DNA from: Bacteroidota bacterium
Lineage (GTDB): Bacteria > Bacteroidota > Bacteroidia > Bacteroidales > GCA-2711565
Assembly: GCA_003353955.1 (NCBI GenBank)
Contig: PIVJ01000009.1
Coordinates: 1 to 57,530, forward strand
Reading direction: 5' to 3'
DNA length: 57,530 bases
The notes under the pieces were generated by a model. It worked only from the letters and a program-made list of their open reading frames with translations, was not told the DNA's origin and did not search any database. Of this stretch, positions 1 through 8,456 are shown piece by piece. The position numbers and the translations under genes are program-made. Position 1 is the stretch's first letter. Each line of letters opens with the position of its first letter.

Positions 1-2
1 CC

Positions 3-641
3 GGCATATCACACCTTAAAACCCTTTATGAGGAAGCATTGTATTTCCCGGAGGTTATTGGGCTGGTTATCGGAACACGCCCGGATTGCATCAGCGATTC
101 TTTGTTGGAATATTTAAAAGTTTTAGCAGAGAAATATTACATCATTCTAGAGTTCGGAATTGAGTCATGTTACGATAAAACATTATTAAGAATCAACCGA
201 GGGCACACTTATAAGCAAAGTGTGGATGCAATTAAATTAGCCGCAACAAAAGGAATAAAGACAGGAGCACACCTAGTTTTTGGACTACCTGGAGAAAGCC
301 GTGAAGAAATGTTGAAACAGGCGGAGATTATTTCTGAATTGCCAATCAATAATGTTAAGTTTCATCAACTTCAAATAATTAAAGAGACTAAAATGGCTGA
401 AGAGTTTAATTCCTCACCTGAGAATTTCGATTTTTTCGAATTACTGGATTATATTGAATTTATAATTGATTTTCTGGAAAGACTTAATCCTGAGATTGTG
501 GTCGAAAGATTTGCTGGCGAAGTTCCACCCCGATTCTTAGCAGGCCCGGATTGGGGATTAATCCGCAACGACCAGGTTTTAAATCTGATTGAGAAGCGAT
601 TAGCTGAGAGAGATACTTGGCAAGGGAAATTGTATAAATAA
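3..641 (+). CDS. Radical SAM protein, YhcC/TIGR01212-like (5' end outside window)
   Basis: The reading frame is already open at the left edge, so the start and the N-terminal CxxxCxxC iron-sulfur motif lie outside the window; about 212 C-terminal residues are visible. What remains fits the TIGR01212/YhcC family: a stretch ending in IGTRPDC, then an EFGIES motif, HLVFGLPGE, and a C-terminal part with ERFAGEVPPRFLAGPDWG. Radical SAM enzymes cleave S-adenosylmethionine to a 5'-deoxyadenosyl radical; the substrate of this family is not established to my knowledge. Family members are about 300 residues, so roughly a third is missing. No ATG occurs near the edge, in line with a truncated gene rather than a short one. 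It converges on the small RHH gene. Confidence 0.85.
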   Translation, partial: GISHLKTLYEEALYFPEVIGLVIGTRPDCISDSLLEYLKVLAEKYYIILEFGIESCYDKTLLRINRGHTYKQSVDAIKLAATKGIKTGAHLVFGLPGESREEMLKQAEIISELPINNVKFHQLQIIKETKMAEEFNSSPENFDFFELLDYIEFIIDFLERLNPEIVVERFAGEVPPRFLAGPDWGLIRNDQVLNLIEKRLAERDTWQGKLYK

Positions 642-668
642 GACCTCAACTATTAAGCTTGAGGACTT
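640..668. terminator. Possible terminator hairpin between convergent genes
   Basis: AAGACCTCAA pairs with TTGAGGACTT around a 9-base loop: 9 base pairs with one A-A mismatch, followed on the plus strand by a T-rich run. It overlaps the stop codon of the radical SAM gene and lies just downstream of the convergent RHH gene. It is weak in GC, so this is a modest call. Confidence 0.4.
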
Positions 669-673
669 TCTAT

Positions 674-838
674 TTATTCTGGTTTTTTCTTAGGATAACG
701 TCCGGCTTTTCTCAGTGCTTCGTAAAGAATCCATTCAATTTGACCATTGGTACTTCGGAATTCATCAGCTGCCCATTTTTCAACGGATTTTAATAATTCC
801 GGATCAACGCGTAAAACAAATGGTTTCTTCTTCGCCAT
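674..838 (-). CDS. Small ribbon-helix-helix (Arc-like) DNA-binding protein
   Basis: This is a 54-residue protein with a basic N-terminus (MAKKKPFVLRVDPEL) followed by two predicted helices (LLKSVEKWAADEF and NGQIEWILYEALRKAG). That is the Arc/CopG ribbon-helix-helix pattern, in which a beta strand (here around PFVLRV) enters the major groove as part of a dimer. The ATG at 838 lies two bases after the stop codon of the upstream SPFH gene, so the two are almost certainly co-transcribed. RHH proteins usually repress their own operon; a palindrome-rich promoter lies ahead of the SPFH gene. There is no toxin gene next to it, so an antitoxin role is not supported. The partner and target are inferred from position only. 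Confidence 0.75.
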   Translation of the reverse strand: MAKKKPFVLRVDPELLKSVEKWAADEFRSTNGQIEWILYEALRKAGRYPKKKPE

Positions 839-840
839 AG

Positions 841-1695
841 CTATTGATGTAATGTGCCTGTATTAATTACCGGAGCGGCATCTTTGTCAGAGCATAAAAC
901 GACCATTAAATTGCTGACCATTGTTGCTCTCTTTTCTTCATCCATTTCAATAATTTCCTTTTTAGAGAGTTGCTCTAAGGCCATTTCAACCATGCTAACT
1001 GCTCCTTCAACTATTTTGTAACGGGCAGCAACGATGGCAGTTGCTTGTTGACGTCGGAGCATTGCACTAGCAATTTCAGAGGCATAGGCCAGATAAGCAA
1101 TCCGTGATTCAATTACATGTATTCCTGCAATGGCCAATCTCTCTCGAAGTTCTTCTTCTAGTTTATGATTTACTTCTTCACCTCCGGATCGTAAAGTCAT
1201 CTCGGCTTGTGCATCATCAAAATTATCGTAGGGATAATGTCCGGCTAGTTTTCTGATAGCTGCTTCGCTTTGGATGGTCACGAAATGAGCATAATCATCT
1301 ACTTCAAATGCGGCTTTATAGGTATTCTCAACTTTCCAAACCAACACAATTCCGATCATAATCGGATTACCAACTTTATCATTAACTTTTATTGGATCAC
1401 TGTCAATGTTTAGGGCTCGTAAAGAAATTCTTTTTTTATTAAAAAATGGATTTACCCAAAAGAACCCATTCTTTTTTATGGTTCCTTTGTATGCACCAAA
1501 AAGTATCAGTACACTTGATTCATTTGGATTAACGATAATAAGACCGCCCAAACAAAATAGGCCAATAGCTGCAATGATAACCAATAAAAACATTTTGGCA
1601 AATATGATTCCCAAAGCAGGTAAAGCAATTAATAAAAAGATAAAAAATAAAGCCATGTAACCTGAGATTGGTAAATATGTTTTTTCTTCTTTCAT
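841..1695 (-). CDS. SPFH/band 7 domain membrane protein (slipin-like)
   Basis: This 284-residue protein has two hydrophobic segments near the N-terminus (about residues 12-32 and 35-56), then a band 7/SPFH domain starting at VNPNESSVLILFGAYKG and running to about residue 230. SPFH proteins (stomatin, prohibitin, flotillin relatives) oligomerise on the membrane and organise microdomains or regulate proteases. The segment RERLAIAGIHVIESRIAYLAYASEIA is split across family-typical positions, where an AYA motif follows the domain core. A C-terminal helix, rich in Ala and Glu, could support oligomerisation. It is the first gene of a two-gene unit with an RHH regulator. Its exact role is unknown; unlike HflK/HflC it is not paired with a second SPFH gene. 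Confidence 0.85.
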   Translation of the reverse strand: MKEEKTYLPISGYMALFFIFLLIALPALGIIFAKMFLLVIIAAIGLFCLGGLIIVNPNESSVLILFGAYKGTIKKNGFFWVNPFFNKKRISLRALNIDSDPIKVNDKVGNPIMIGIVLVWKVENTYKAAFEVDDYAHFVTIQSEAAIRKLAGHYPYDNFDDAQAEMTLRSGGEEVNHKLEEELRERLAIAGIHVIESRIAYLAYASEIASAMLRRQQATAIVAARYKIVEGAVSMVEMALEQLSKKEIIEMDEEKRATMVSNLMVVLCSDKDAAPVINTGTLHQ

Positions 1696-1714
1696 GATAA
1701 ATAGATTTTATAGG

Positions 1715-1740
1715 TGATATTAAAATGATATCATAATGAT
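1715..1740 (-). promoter_or_regulatory. Palindrome cluster upstream of the SPFH-RHH operon, possible operator
   Basis: About 20-45 bases upstream of the SPFH start lies TGATAT, then the perfect 10-base palindrome ATGATATCAT (1725-1734), then ATGAT again. Repeated short inverted motifs with this spacing are what RHH dimers commonly bind, and the operon encodes an RHH protein. The assignment as an operator is inference. Confidence 0.3.
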
Positions 1741-1807
1741 ACAAATTATAAATTCATTTGTCAAGTGATTTTTAAAATATTTATAGCTTATGTCAGATTT
1801 GTTTGTT

Positions 1808-1815
1808 TAAATTTG
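1808..1815 (+). promoter_or_regulatory. Bacteroidota-type -7 box ahead of the YjjG-like gene
   Basis: TAAATTTG matches the TAnnTTTG consensus exactly and ends seven bases before the ATG at 1823. No good -33 TTTG is seen at the expected distance, and the spacing implies a leaderless or nearly leaderless transcript. Confidence 0.3.
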
Positions 1816-1822
1816 CCTCCAC

Positions 1823-2524
1823 ATGATTAAAAAAAGATACAAACATATATTTATTGATTTAGATCGGACTTTGTGGGATTTTGATAAAAGTGCCTTAAAA
1901 ACATTTCAGGATATTTATCATAATTATCACCTCAAAGAATTTGGGATTTTATCATTGGAAGTCTTCTTAAAAAGTTATAATAAACATAATGACATCCTCT
2001 GGAATTACTATCGAAAGGGAGAGATTAAAAAAGAGGTGTTGAGTATAAAACGATTTCAGCTTACTTTAGATGAGTTTAAAATTGACGATCCATTTTTAGC
2101 AAGTAGAATTGCGAACGATTATGTTACAAAGAGCCCGTTAAATGTAGTGCTCTTCCCTTATACGCGTGAGATATTAGCATATTTAAAGAAAAAATATCAG
2201 CTTCACTTAATCACCAATGGTTTTGAAGAAGTTCAGCAAGCAAAGCTAGATTCAGCAAAGCTTCGGAAATATTTTACTGAGATTATCACTTCAGAAAAAG
2301 CCGGATCAAAGAAACCTGAAGCACAAATATTTGAATATGCTTTTGAAAAAACCGGAGCAGATGCTACAGAAAGTTTAATGGTGGGCGATGATTTAGCGGT
2401 GGATATTGTTGGTGCCAGATCCGTAGGCATGGATCAATTATATGTTAATTACAATGGTACACAACATAAAGAGAATATCACTTTTGAGGTGTATTCATTG
2501 AAGGAAATTGAGGGCATTCTTTAG
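1823..2524 (+). CDS. yjjG: YjjG-family HAD nucleotidase
   Basis: This 233-residue haloacid dehalogenase-type phosphatase matches the TIGR02254/YjjG family, which hydrolyses noncanonical pyrimidine nucleoside monophosphates and helps clean the nucleotide pool. Motif I is IDLDRTLWDF, with nucleophile Asp12 and acid/base Asp14; motif II is ITNG near residue 132; the motif III lysine lies in KKPEAQIF near 162; motif IV is VGDDLAVDI near 188. A helical cap (about residues 20-95) lies between motifs I and II. Length is normal for the family. It converges with psd with only one base between stop codons. The substrate is inferred from the family; a broader HAD phosphatase activity is possible. Confidence 0.85.
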   Translation: MIKKRYKHIFIDLDRTLWDFDKSALKTFQDIYHNYHLKEFGILSLEVFLKSYNKHNDILWNYYRKGEIKKEVLSIKRFQLTLDEFKIDDPFLASRIANDYVTKSPLNVVLFPYTREILAYLKKKYQLHLITNGFEEVQQAKLDSAKLRKYFTEIITSEKAGSKKPEAQIFEYAFEKTGADATESLMVGDDLAVDIVGARSVGMDQLYVNYNGTQHKENITFEVYSLKEIEGIL

Positions 2525-3184
2525 TTATTTAAAATAGGAAATAATATCATTTCCTGCCTTTACAGTCTGTTTAAGAGCAACATTTATTTTCACACCAATA
2601 GGCAAGAATAGATCAACCCGTGATCCAAATTTTATAATTCCTAGTTCCTCAAATTGATCAACTTGTTGACCTACCTTAGCGTGGGTAACAATTCTTCGGG
2701 CTACACTCCCGGCAATTTGACGTATAAGAATTTCTTCACCATTCTTATGCTTTACAACCGTTGAAGCATGCTCGTTGTCTTTTGAAGATTTTGGTAAAAA
2801 AGCTGGATAATGTTTACCACGATGATGTTTCATATAAACAAGCTCACCTTTTATCGGGTGCCAATTAACGTGAACATTTAAGGGAGACATGAATACTGAA
2901 ATTTGAAGTCTTTTGTCATTAAAATATTCATCTTCAAAAACTTCTTCAATTACCACAACTTTACCATCTGCAGCACAATAAATTGTGTTTTCGTCCTTTG
3001 CAACTTCTCGTTCAGGAATCCTAAAAAATCGGATTACTAAAAAATAAAAAATAATCTCAACGCCATAAAACAGAAAATGATAAATGTCTTTTTCAGGAAA
3101 AAGGCGAGTAAAGAAAATTGTTAAAAGAATTAAAGACAAACCACTGAAAAGGATTATTTGCGATCCTGCTTTATGTATCTTCAT
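2525..3184 (-). CDS. psd: Phosphatidylserine decarboxylase family protein
   Basis: A 219-residue short-form phosphatidylserine decarboxylase, the enzyme that makes phosphatidylethanolamine from phosphatidylserine in the inner membrane. Two N-terminal membrane segments (about residues 8-27 and 31-50) are followed by the catalytic domain with SVFMSPLNVHVNWHP, which is family-typical, and the self-cleavage site IAGSVARR near residue 160, where the serine becomes the pyruvoyl group. The short length and GS cleavage motif match the archaetidylserine/Psd short subgroup rather than the long E. coli form (LGST). It lies one base after cdsA on the same strand, so CDP-diacylglycerol synthesis and PE synthesis are coupled in one operon. 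pssA is not in the window. Confidence 0.9.
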   Translation of the reverse strand: MKIHKAGSQIILFSGLSLILLTIFFTRLFPEKDIYHFLFYGVEIIFYFLVIRFFRIPEREVAKDENTIYCAADGKVVVIEEVFEDEYFNDKRLQISVFMSPLNVHVNWHPIKGELVYMKHHRGKHYPAFLPKSSKDNEHASTVVKHKNGEEILIRQIAGSVARRIVTHAKVGQQVDQFEELGIIKFGSRVDLFLPIGVKINVALKQTVKAGNDIISYFK

Positions 3185-3185
3185 G

Positions 3186-4004
3186 TTAGCTTACTAGATT
3201 CATATATACGTATACTATTGGTGCTGCCAGAAGTAGTCCGTCGAGTCGATCAAGAACGCCGCCATGACCCGGCATAATGTTTCCGGAGTCTTTTAGATTC
3301 GCGTGCCTTTTAAACATTGATTCGACCAAATCGCCAAGCGTTGCAAAAATACTTATTAAAAACCCAATTACAAGCCAATCTGTTAAATCAATTGAAGAAA
3401 AGAATAACGAGAGTACATATGCTGCTAGTATAGATAGAACAATACCACCGATGGTACCTTCCCATGTTTTTTTAGGAGATATCTTTTTAAAGAGTTTTGT
3501 TTTTCCAATCAATGACCCAACAATGTAGGCAAAGACATCATTGAACCATAAAATCACAAAGAATCCGATTATTAACTCAGGGAATTCATTAAACACACTA
3601 TTAAATTTATAAAACGAAATGAGTAAAGAAAATGGAAGGGCTATATAAATGAGACCAAAAACCATTTTAGAAATACTTGCAATGGGGTTTTTATGGTTAG
3701 ATAATAAAATTGTAATAACTGGAATAGTGAGAATGGGTAAAATCGATGTAAGCCAGAAAATGGATATGTATGTCAGATGAACCAAAGCAACAATTGTATA
3801 TAAAATTATTCCAGAAATGAGAAATGTAAGCTTAGAGGATTTGTCATGAAAAGTATCTGTTGTGAACTTCGTATACTCCAGTAATGCAAGTATAGTAATA
3901 ATGAGGAACACGGATAATAAAACATGAATGCCCGATACAATGGAGCCAATAATAATGACAACAAAAACAATTCCTGAAAAGGTGCGAGTGACAAGATTTC
4001 TCAC
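3186..4004 (-). CDS. cdsA: Phosphatidate cytidylyltransferase
   Basis: This 272-residue integral membrane enzyme has about eight hydrophobic segments. CdsA converts phosphatidic acid and CTP to CDP-diacylglycerol, the precursor of all membrane phospholipids. The CDP-DAG synthase signature is clear in the last quarter: SPKKTWEGTIGG, then GDLVESMFKR, then KDSGNIMPGHGGVLDRLDG, which carries the metal-binding aspartates. Length is normal. The gene sits between the LUD-domain gene (5 bases upstream) and psd (1 base downstream) in a minus-strand operon with ftsH. The start MRNLVTRTFSG is supported by the tight spacing to the upstream stop. Confidence 0.95.
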   Translation of the reverse strand: MRNLVTRTFSGIVFVVIIIGSIVSGIHVLLSVFLIITILALLEYTKFTTDTFHDKSSKLTFLISGIILYTIVALVHLTYISIFWLTSILPILTIPVITILLSNHKNPIASISKMVFGLIYIALPFSLLISFYKFNSVFNEFPELIIGFFVILWFNDVFAYIVGSLIGKTKLFKKISPKKTWEGTIGGIVLSILAAYVLSLFFSSIDLTDWLVIGFLISIFATLGDLVESMFKRHANLKDSGNIMPGHGGVLDRLDGLLLAAPIVYVYMNLVS

Positions 4005-4009
4005 AATAG

Positions 4010-4669
4010 CTAAACTAAATTTGAATTTATTGTATCGTCAATTAGAAATAAGTATAGTTCTTTGGGGCCATGAGCTCCCATCACTAAAGTCTTCTCAATA
4101 TCGGCTGTCCTGCTTGGGCCTGTAATAACCGTGATCATTGAGGGTAATTCTTTGGGGTATCTTTTCTGAATGTCAGCTAGTGCATCTTTTAAATCAGTAA
4201 CCAATTGCGAAGTAAATCCAATCACAATGTGAATTTCGGGGAATGCGTTTAGCCTTCTTCCTTCGCATTGTTTGGAACTAACCATAATACTACCTAATCG
4301 TGAAATTAAAAATTCACATCTTGTAATCCCTACATGGGCAGTTAAGAATTCAGCTTCAGTCTTTTTATATGGAATCTTGGCATTATCTAATGCGCATTGA
4401 ATGCTCTTATCCAAACAAAAAATAGTTTTCCATTTGTTCTCTGAGATAATGAATTTTAAATTTTTGGCTAATTCGGCCGGGGATTCACAATACACAAATT
4501 TACCTCCGGCTTCCGTAAATTCTTTAGCAAAGTTTACGTCTAAGGATTCTTGTATTTCAGTATAAACAGAGGATTCAAATTCGATACCCTGGAAAGGATT
4601 CTCCTGCTTGTTAATTAGCGCATTTCTAATTTTTTTCAGAATTTTTTCTCTAGAGGTACTATCTTCCAT
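4010..4669 (-). CDS. LUD domain protein (LutC/YkgG-like)
   Basis: A 219-residue LUD-domain protein. Family members in the lut operon (LutC) take part in L-lactate oxidation together with the iron-sulfur proteins LutA and LutB. Family features visible are the N-terminal helix SREKILKKIRNAL, the central AHVGITRCEFLISRLGSIMVSS and, near the C-terminus, ITGPSRTADIEKTLVMGAHGPKEL, each seen here in part and typical of the family. No lutA or lutB lies nearby: the gene sits 15 bases after ftsH and 5 before cdsA. This position is, as I recall, conserved in many Bacteroidota, which argues for a role other than lactate use. That role is not known. Confidence 0.85.
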   Translation of the reverse strand: MEDSTSREKILKKIRNALINKQENPFQGIEFESSVYTEIQESLDVNFAKEFTEAGGKFVYCESPAELAKNLKFIISENKWKTIFCLDKSIQCALDNAKIPYKKTEAEFLTAHVGITRCEFLISRLGSIMVSSKQCEGRRLNAFPEIHIVIGFTSQLVTDLKDALADIQKRYPKELPSMITVITGPSRTADIEKTLVMGAHGPKELYLFLIDDTINSNLV

Positions 4670-4684
4670 TTAAAGATAATTTAA

Positions 4685-6730
4685 TTATTTATTCGCACTA
4701 TCCTTATCCGGTGCAACGTTCGTCTTTTTGGTAGATTCTTTTTTAGACCTAGGTAACTTCTTTGCAACTTTCTTTTTAGCTTCTGCCTTTTTAATATAAA
4801 TCTCTTCTTCTTTACCATCATCAAATGGTCGACTTCCAAAGATTTCTTCCAGATCTTCACTGAAAATCACTTCCTTTTCAAGCAGTAGACTCGCTAATTT
4901 TTCAAGATCTCCTTTATTATCTAAAAGTAATTTCTTAGCGCGTTCATAAGCTCCCTCTACCAATTTACTAATTTCACTGTCAATAGTTTCTGCAGTCTTC
5001 TCACTAAATGGTTTATGAAATGAATACTCTTGCTGACCCGTAGAATCGTAAAAACTAATATTGCCAATTTCTTTGTTGAGTCCAAAATAAGTAACCATTG
5101 CATAAGCCTGCTTAGTAACTTTTTCCAGATCGTTTAAAGCACCTGTCGAAACTTTTCCAAAGTTTATTTCCTCGGATGCCCGGCCACCCATAGCACTAGT
5201 CATTTCATCATACATTTGTTCGAAAGTAGTAATCTGTCTTTCTTCCGGTAAATACCAGGCAGCACCTAATGCTTTCCCTCTTGGAACAATAGTTACTTTA
5301 ACCAATGGATGTGCGTATTCAAGTAACCAGCTTACAGCAGCATGACCAGCTTCATGAAAAGCGATAACTTTCTTTTCTTTTTGAGAGATAATTTTATTTC
5401 GTTTTTCCAATCCGCCAATAATGCGATCGATGGCGTCCATGAAATCTTGTTTCTCAATTACTTTTTTATTTTTACGAGCCCCGATTAGTGCAGATTCATT
5501 ACAAACATTGGCAATATCTGCACCTGAGAATCCCGGAGTTTGCTTTGCCAGAAAATCAACATTAACTGTTTTGTTCAATTTAAGTGGTTTCATGTGGACC
5601 TTGAAAATGGCTTTACGTTCAAGCAGATCCGGTAATTCTACATGTATTTGACGGTCAAATCTACCAGCACGCATCAATGCCCGATCAAGAATATCAGCAC
5701 GGTTGGTGGCGGCAAGAATGATTACTCCGGTATTGGTGGCAAAGCCATCCATTTCGGTAAGCAGTTGATTTAGTGTGTTTTCCCTTTCATCATTGGCTCC
5801 TGTCATGGCGTTTTTCCCACGGGCACGTCCGATGGCATCAATTTCATCTATAAAAATGATACAAGGGGCTTTTTCTTTCGCCTGCTTAAACAAATCACGA
5901 ACTCTTGAGGCACCTACTCCAACAAACATTTCCACAAAATCAGAACCGGAGATAGAAAAAAAAGGAACCTTTGCTTCACCGGCCACTGCTTTCGCCAACA
6001 ATGTTTTTCCTGTACCCGGAGGGCCAACTAACAAAGCTCCTTTTGGGATTTTACCACCTAACTGTGTGTATTTTGAGGGATTTTTAAGGAAATCAACAAT
6101 TTCCATAACTTCAACTTTGGCTTCTTCTAAGCCCGCAACGTCATTAAAATTTAAATTAACACTGGTACTTTTATCAAATAATTGTGCTTTTGATTTACCG
6201 ATGTTAAATATTTGGCCACCGGCTCCACCAGAATTTTTACTCATCATTCTCATGATGAAAAACCAGGCTCCTACTAAAATTGCAATTGGAAGTATCCATC
6301 CCAGCAATTCACCACCCCAATTCTTTCTGGTTTCATTGTCGATATAAACTTTCATTTCTACAGACTGTTGGGCTTCGCCTACCTTCTCTTCAAATTTATC
6401 GGGAGAGGTGATGTTATAGTAGTATTGTGGCCCGGAGGATCCAAAGCTGCCATCTCTAACATCTTCATATTTTGGCCTGGATAATTGATTAGCCTTGATA
6501 TAAACCTCTGCTCGTTCACGGTTAATTAATATGAGTCGATCCACATCGCCTTCTTCAAGCATGACTTTTAACTCACCCCAATTCACTTTTTGTGAACTTC
6601 CATCCCAACTCATGAATTGTAAAAAGATGAATAAGATTGCCAAGCCACCATATATCCAATAAAAATTAAACTTTTGTTTTTTTTGTTTTGGATTAGATTT
6701 GGGAGATTTACCTGATTTGTTTTCTGCCAT
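4685..6730 (-). CDS. ftsH: ATP-dependent zinc metalloprotease FtsH
   Basis: A 681-residue membrane-anchored AAA+ protease that degrades misfolded membrane proteins and regulatory proteins. In order: a lysine-rich N-terminus, a first membrane segment (about 24-41), a periplasmic domain, a second membrane segment (about 143-163), the AAA module with Walker A GPPGTGKT near residue 238 and Walker B IIFIDEID, the second region of homology [12 protein letters not shown], and the zinc site HEAGH near residue 457. The C-terminal tail is rich in lysine and glutamate and lacks obvious structure. Length fits Bacteroidota FtsH. It is 37 bases after rsfS and followed by the LUD gene, cdsA and psd. FtsH controls lipid synthesis enzymes in E. 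coli, which makes the lipid-gene neighbourhood notable. Confidence 0.97.
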   Translation of the reverse strand: MAENKSGKSPKSNPKQKKQKFNFYWIYGGLAILFIFLQFMSWDGSSQKVNWGELKVMLEEGDVDRLILINRERAEVYIKANQLSRPKYEDVRDGSFGSSGPQYYYNITSPDKFEEKVGEAQQSVEMKVYIDNETRKNWGGELLGWILPIAILVGAWFFIMRMMSKNSGGAGGQIFNIGKSKAQLFDKSTSVNLNFNDVAGLEEAKVEVMEIVDFLKNPSKYTQLGGKIPKGALLVGPPGTGKTLLAKAVAGEAKVPFFSISGSDFVEMFVGVGASRVRDLFKQAKEKAPCIIFIDEIDAIGRARGKNAMTGANDERENTLNQLLTEMDGFATNTGVIILAATNRADILDRALMRAGRFDRQIHVELPDLLERKAIFKVHMKPLKLNKTVNVDFLAKQTPGFSGADIANVCNESALIGARKNKKVIEKQDFMDAIDRIIGGLEKRNKIISQKEKKVIAFHEAGHAAVSWLLEYAHPLVKVTIVPRGKALGAAWYLPEERQITTFEQMYDEMTSAMGGRASEEINFGKVSTGALNDLEKVTKQAYAMVTYFGLNKEIGNISFYDSTGQQEYSFHKPFSEKTAETIDSEISKLVEGAYERAKKLLLDNKGDLEKLASLLLEKEVIFSEDLEEIFGSRPFDDGKEEEIYIKKAEAKKKVAKKLPRSKKESTKKTNVAPDKDSANK

Positions 6731-6767
6731 TATGTCGTTTGCTAAATATTTTTATTACACATTGAAA

Positions 6768-7145
6768 TTAGTCGTCATTTACAAATCGCTGAATTTCAGC
6801 ATCTGCCCACAAATCCTCTAATTTATAATGCCTTCGGCTGATTTCTTGGAATACGTGAACAACAACGTCTCCATAATCCATCAAAATCCATTCCGCATTT
6901 TCAAACCCTTCTTTGCTCCAAACATTTGTACCCGTATTTTTTTTTACACATTCTTGAACAGAATCTGCAATTGCTTCCACATGAGGTTTCGAAGTTCCAT
7001 GACAAATTACAAAGTATTTTGCAATTGAGTTAGGTAACTTCATCATATCTAAGCGTAAAACCTCTTTGCCTTTCTTTTTAAGAATCCCTGCAATTACGTA
7101 ATCAATAGTATCCGATGTCTCTTTTTTTCTTAATTTCTGGGGCAT
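6768..7145 (-). CDS. rsfS: Ribosome silencing factor RsfS
   Basis: A 125-residue RsfS/Iojap protein that binds ribosomal protein uL14 and blocks joining of the subunits when nutrients are short. The family core is present: DTIDYVIAGILKKKGKEV is followed by DMMKLPNSIAKYFVICHGTS, HVEAIADSVQECV, and the C-terminal WILMDYGDVVVHVFQEISR and YKLEDLWADAE motifs. Length is normal (about 105-125). It is the first gene of the minus-strand ftsH operon and diverges from birA across a 127-base gap that must hold both promoters. Confidence 0.95.
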   Translation of the reverse strand: MPQKLRKKETSDTIDYVIAGILKKKGKEVLRLDMMKLPNSIAKYFVICHGTSKPHVEAIADSVQECVKKNTGTNVWSKEGFENAEWILMDYGDVVVHVFQEISRRHYKLEDLWADAEIQRFVNDD

Positions 7146-7272
7146 ATAACTTAGTTTGAATTATCTGCAAAAGTAAGTATTTTTAGCCATTTATGTAAAT
7201 ATTAAGAAATGGCATTTCAAGCTTGCTATTTGTTATCTATGATTTGTATTTTTACTTTATCGATACTTATTT

Positions 7273-8031
7273 ATGTTTTGTAAAAGTTTAATAGGAAAAG
7301 CAACTATTCATTTTGAAAAAGTTAAATCAACCAACTTAACTGCTGCTGGTTTAATGCAGTCTGAAATGCTGGAAGAAGGTAGCATAATTACTACTTCTTT
7401 TCAGGAGAACGGAAAAGGCCAGAATGGAAATTTTTGGGAAAGCGAATCTGGTAAAAATTTGTTGGTGAGTGTGATTCTTAAACCGGTGAATTTGTATCCT
7501 GCAAAACAATTTATACTTAATAAGATAGTTTCACTTGCGATTGCAGGTTTTGTTAAACCCACTGCTGTGAAGAGAAAAGTGAGAATTAAATGGCCCAATG
7601 ATATTTATGTTGATTCAAAAAAGATCGCCGGCATTTTAATAAATAATACAATCAAAGGAAACGTTTTCGATCATTCAATTGTTGGAATTGGGATTAATAT
7701 TAATCAACAAGAATTTTTAAGTGATGCACCGAATCCTGTTTCTATCAGGAGTTTTGTTAAAAATGACCTTGATTTAAATAAATGTTTAATCCAATTATGT
7801 GATGCGCTGAATTTCTGGTATCGGAAGTTAGTAAGGAAAGAATATGAGGATATTGATAAATCTTACATAAACTCTTTATATCGATTCAATGAATTTCATC
7901 CTTATAAAATAAATGGAAATATAATAATTTCTAAAATAGTTGGGATTTCAAAATATGGAAAACTACAGTTGGAGACAGAAGAACAAAAAGTATATGAGTG
8001 TGATTTGAAAGAAGTGGAGTTTGTACTGTAA
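7273..8031 (+). CDS. birA: Biotin-[acetyl-CoA carboxylase] ligase
   Basis: This 252-residue biotin protein ligase joins biotin to the carrier lysine of biotin-dependent carboxylases through biotinyl-AMP. The catalytic domain begins almost at once (IHFEKVKSTN), with the adenylate loop GKGQNGNFWES in place of the more usual GRGRxGRxW, then KWPNDIYVDSKKIAGIL with the catalytic lysine, and GIGININQ. There is no N-terminal helix-turn-helix, so this is a monofunctional ligase and not a biotin repressor. The Gln and Asn substitutions in the loop are noted but the spacing is kept. It diverges from rsfS. Confidence 0.92.
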   Translation: MFCKSLIGKATIHFEKVKSTNLTAAGLMQSEMLEEGSIITTSFQENGKGQNGNFWESESGKNLLVSVILKPVNLYPAKQFILNKIVSLAIAGFVKPTAVKRKVRIKWPNDIYVDSKKIAGILINNTIKGNVFDHSIVGIGININQQEFLSDAPNPVSIRSFVKNDLDLNKCLIQLCDALNFWYRKLVRKEYEDIDKSYINSLYRFNEFHPYKINGNIIISKIVGISKYGKLQLETEEQKVYECDLKEVEFVL

Positions 8032-8058
8032 ACGAAATTTGTTTTAAAATTCCCTCTG

Positions 8059-8451
8059 CTACATAAATTCCTTTAGTTTCTGACCCAAAATATCAACTAA
8101 ATTCTGGAGAGGGCGTTTTACCATCATGCTCATCATCGAATTCACTTCGGCTTCAATTTCGAAACTTATTGATGATTGCTCACCCGATTCTTTAATTATC
8201 GCTCTCAATTGTAAAGGGAAAGGAGTCTTGCCTTCACCTGCTATTTGTAGAGAGCTATAGGGTTTTCGTTCAATTATGCGTAATTCAATAGTTGCCATTT
8301 TTTCAATCTCGAATGAGCAAGAATCTGAATCAGCCACCCAGTTTCTTATTTGTTCAGGCATTAATTTTTCGAAATTCCTAAGATCATTTAAGAACGTATA
8401 AAGTTGTTCGGAAGTACTTCCAATTTCTGTAAATTCACTTTTAACCAACAT
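8059..8451 (-). CDS. SRPBCC-fold protein downstream of pyrE
   Basis: About 130 residues from the ATG at 8451 (a longer frame starts inside pyrE, but the MLVKSEFTEIGSTSEQLYTFL start is better because family members begin with this strand-helix pattern). The alternation of strands with a long C-terminal helix (MVKRPLQNLVDILGQKLKEF) fits the START/SRPBCC ligand-binding fold. It overlaps nothing after trimming and starts 6 bases past the pyrE stop on the other side, i.e. its ATG lies just upstream of the pyrE terminus, so translation is probably coupled. The pair pyrE-SRPBCC is familiar from Bacteroidota. The ligand is unknown. Confidence 0.75.
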   Translation of the reverse strand: MLVKSEFTEIGSTSEQLYTFLNDLRNFEKLMPEQIRNWVADSDSCSFEIEKMATIELRIIERKPYSSLQIAGEGKTPFPLQLRAIIKESGEQSSISFEIEAEVNSMMSMMVKRPLQNLVDILGQKLKEFM

Positions 8452-8456
8452 AATAT

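Noticed and set aside
5775-6347. Plus-strand open frame of 190 codons
   Set aside because: It lies opposite ftsH, which has full domain support; this frame has no family features.
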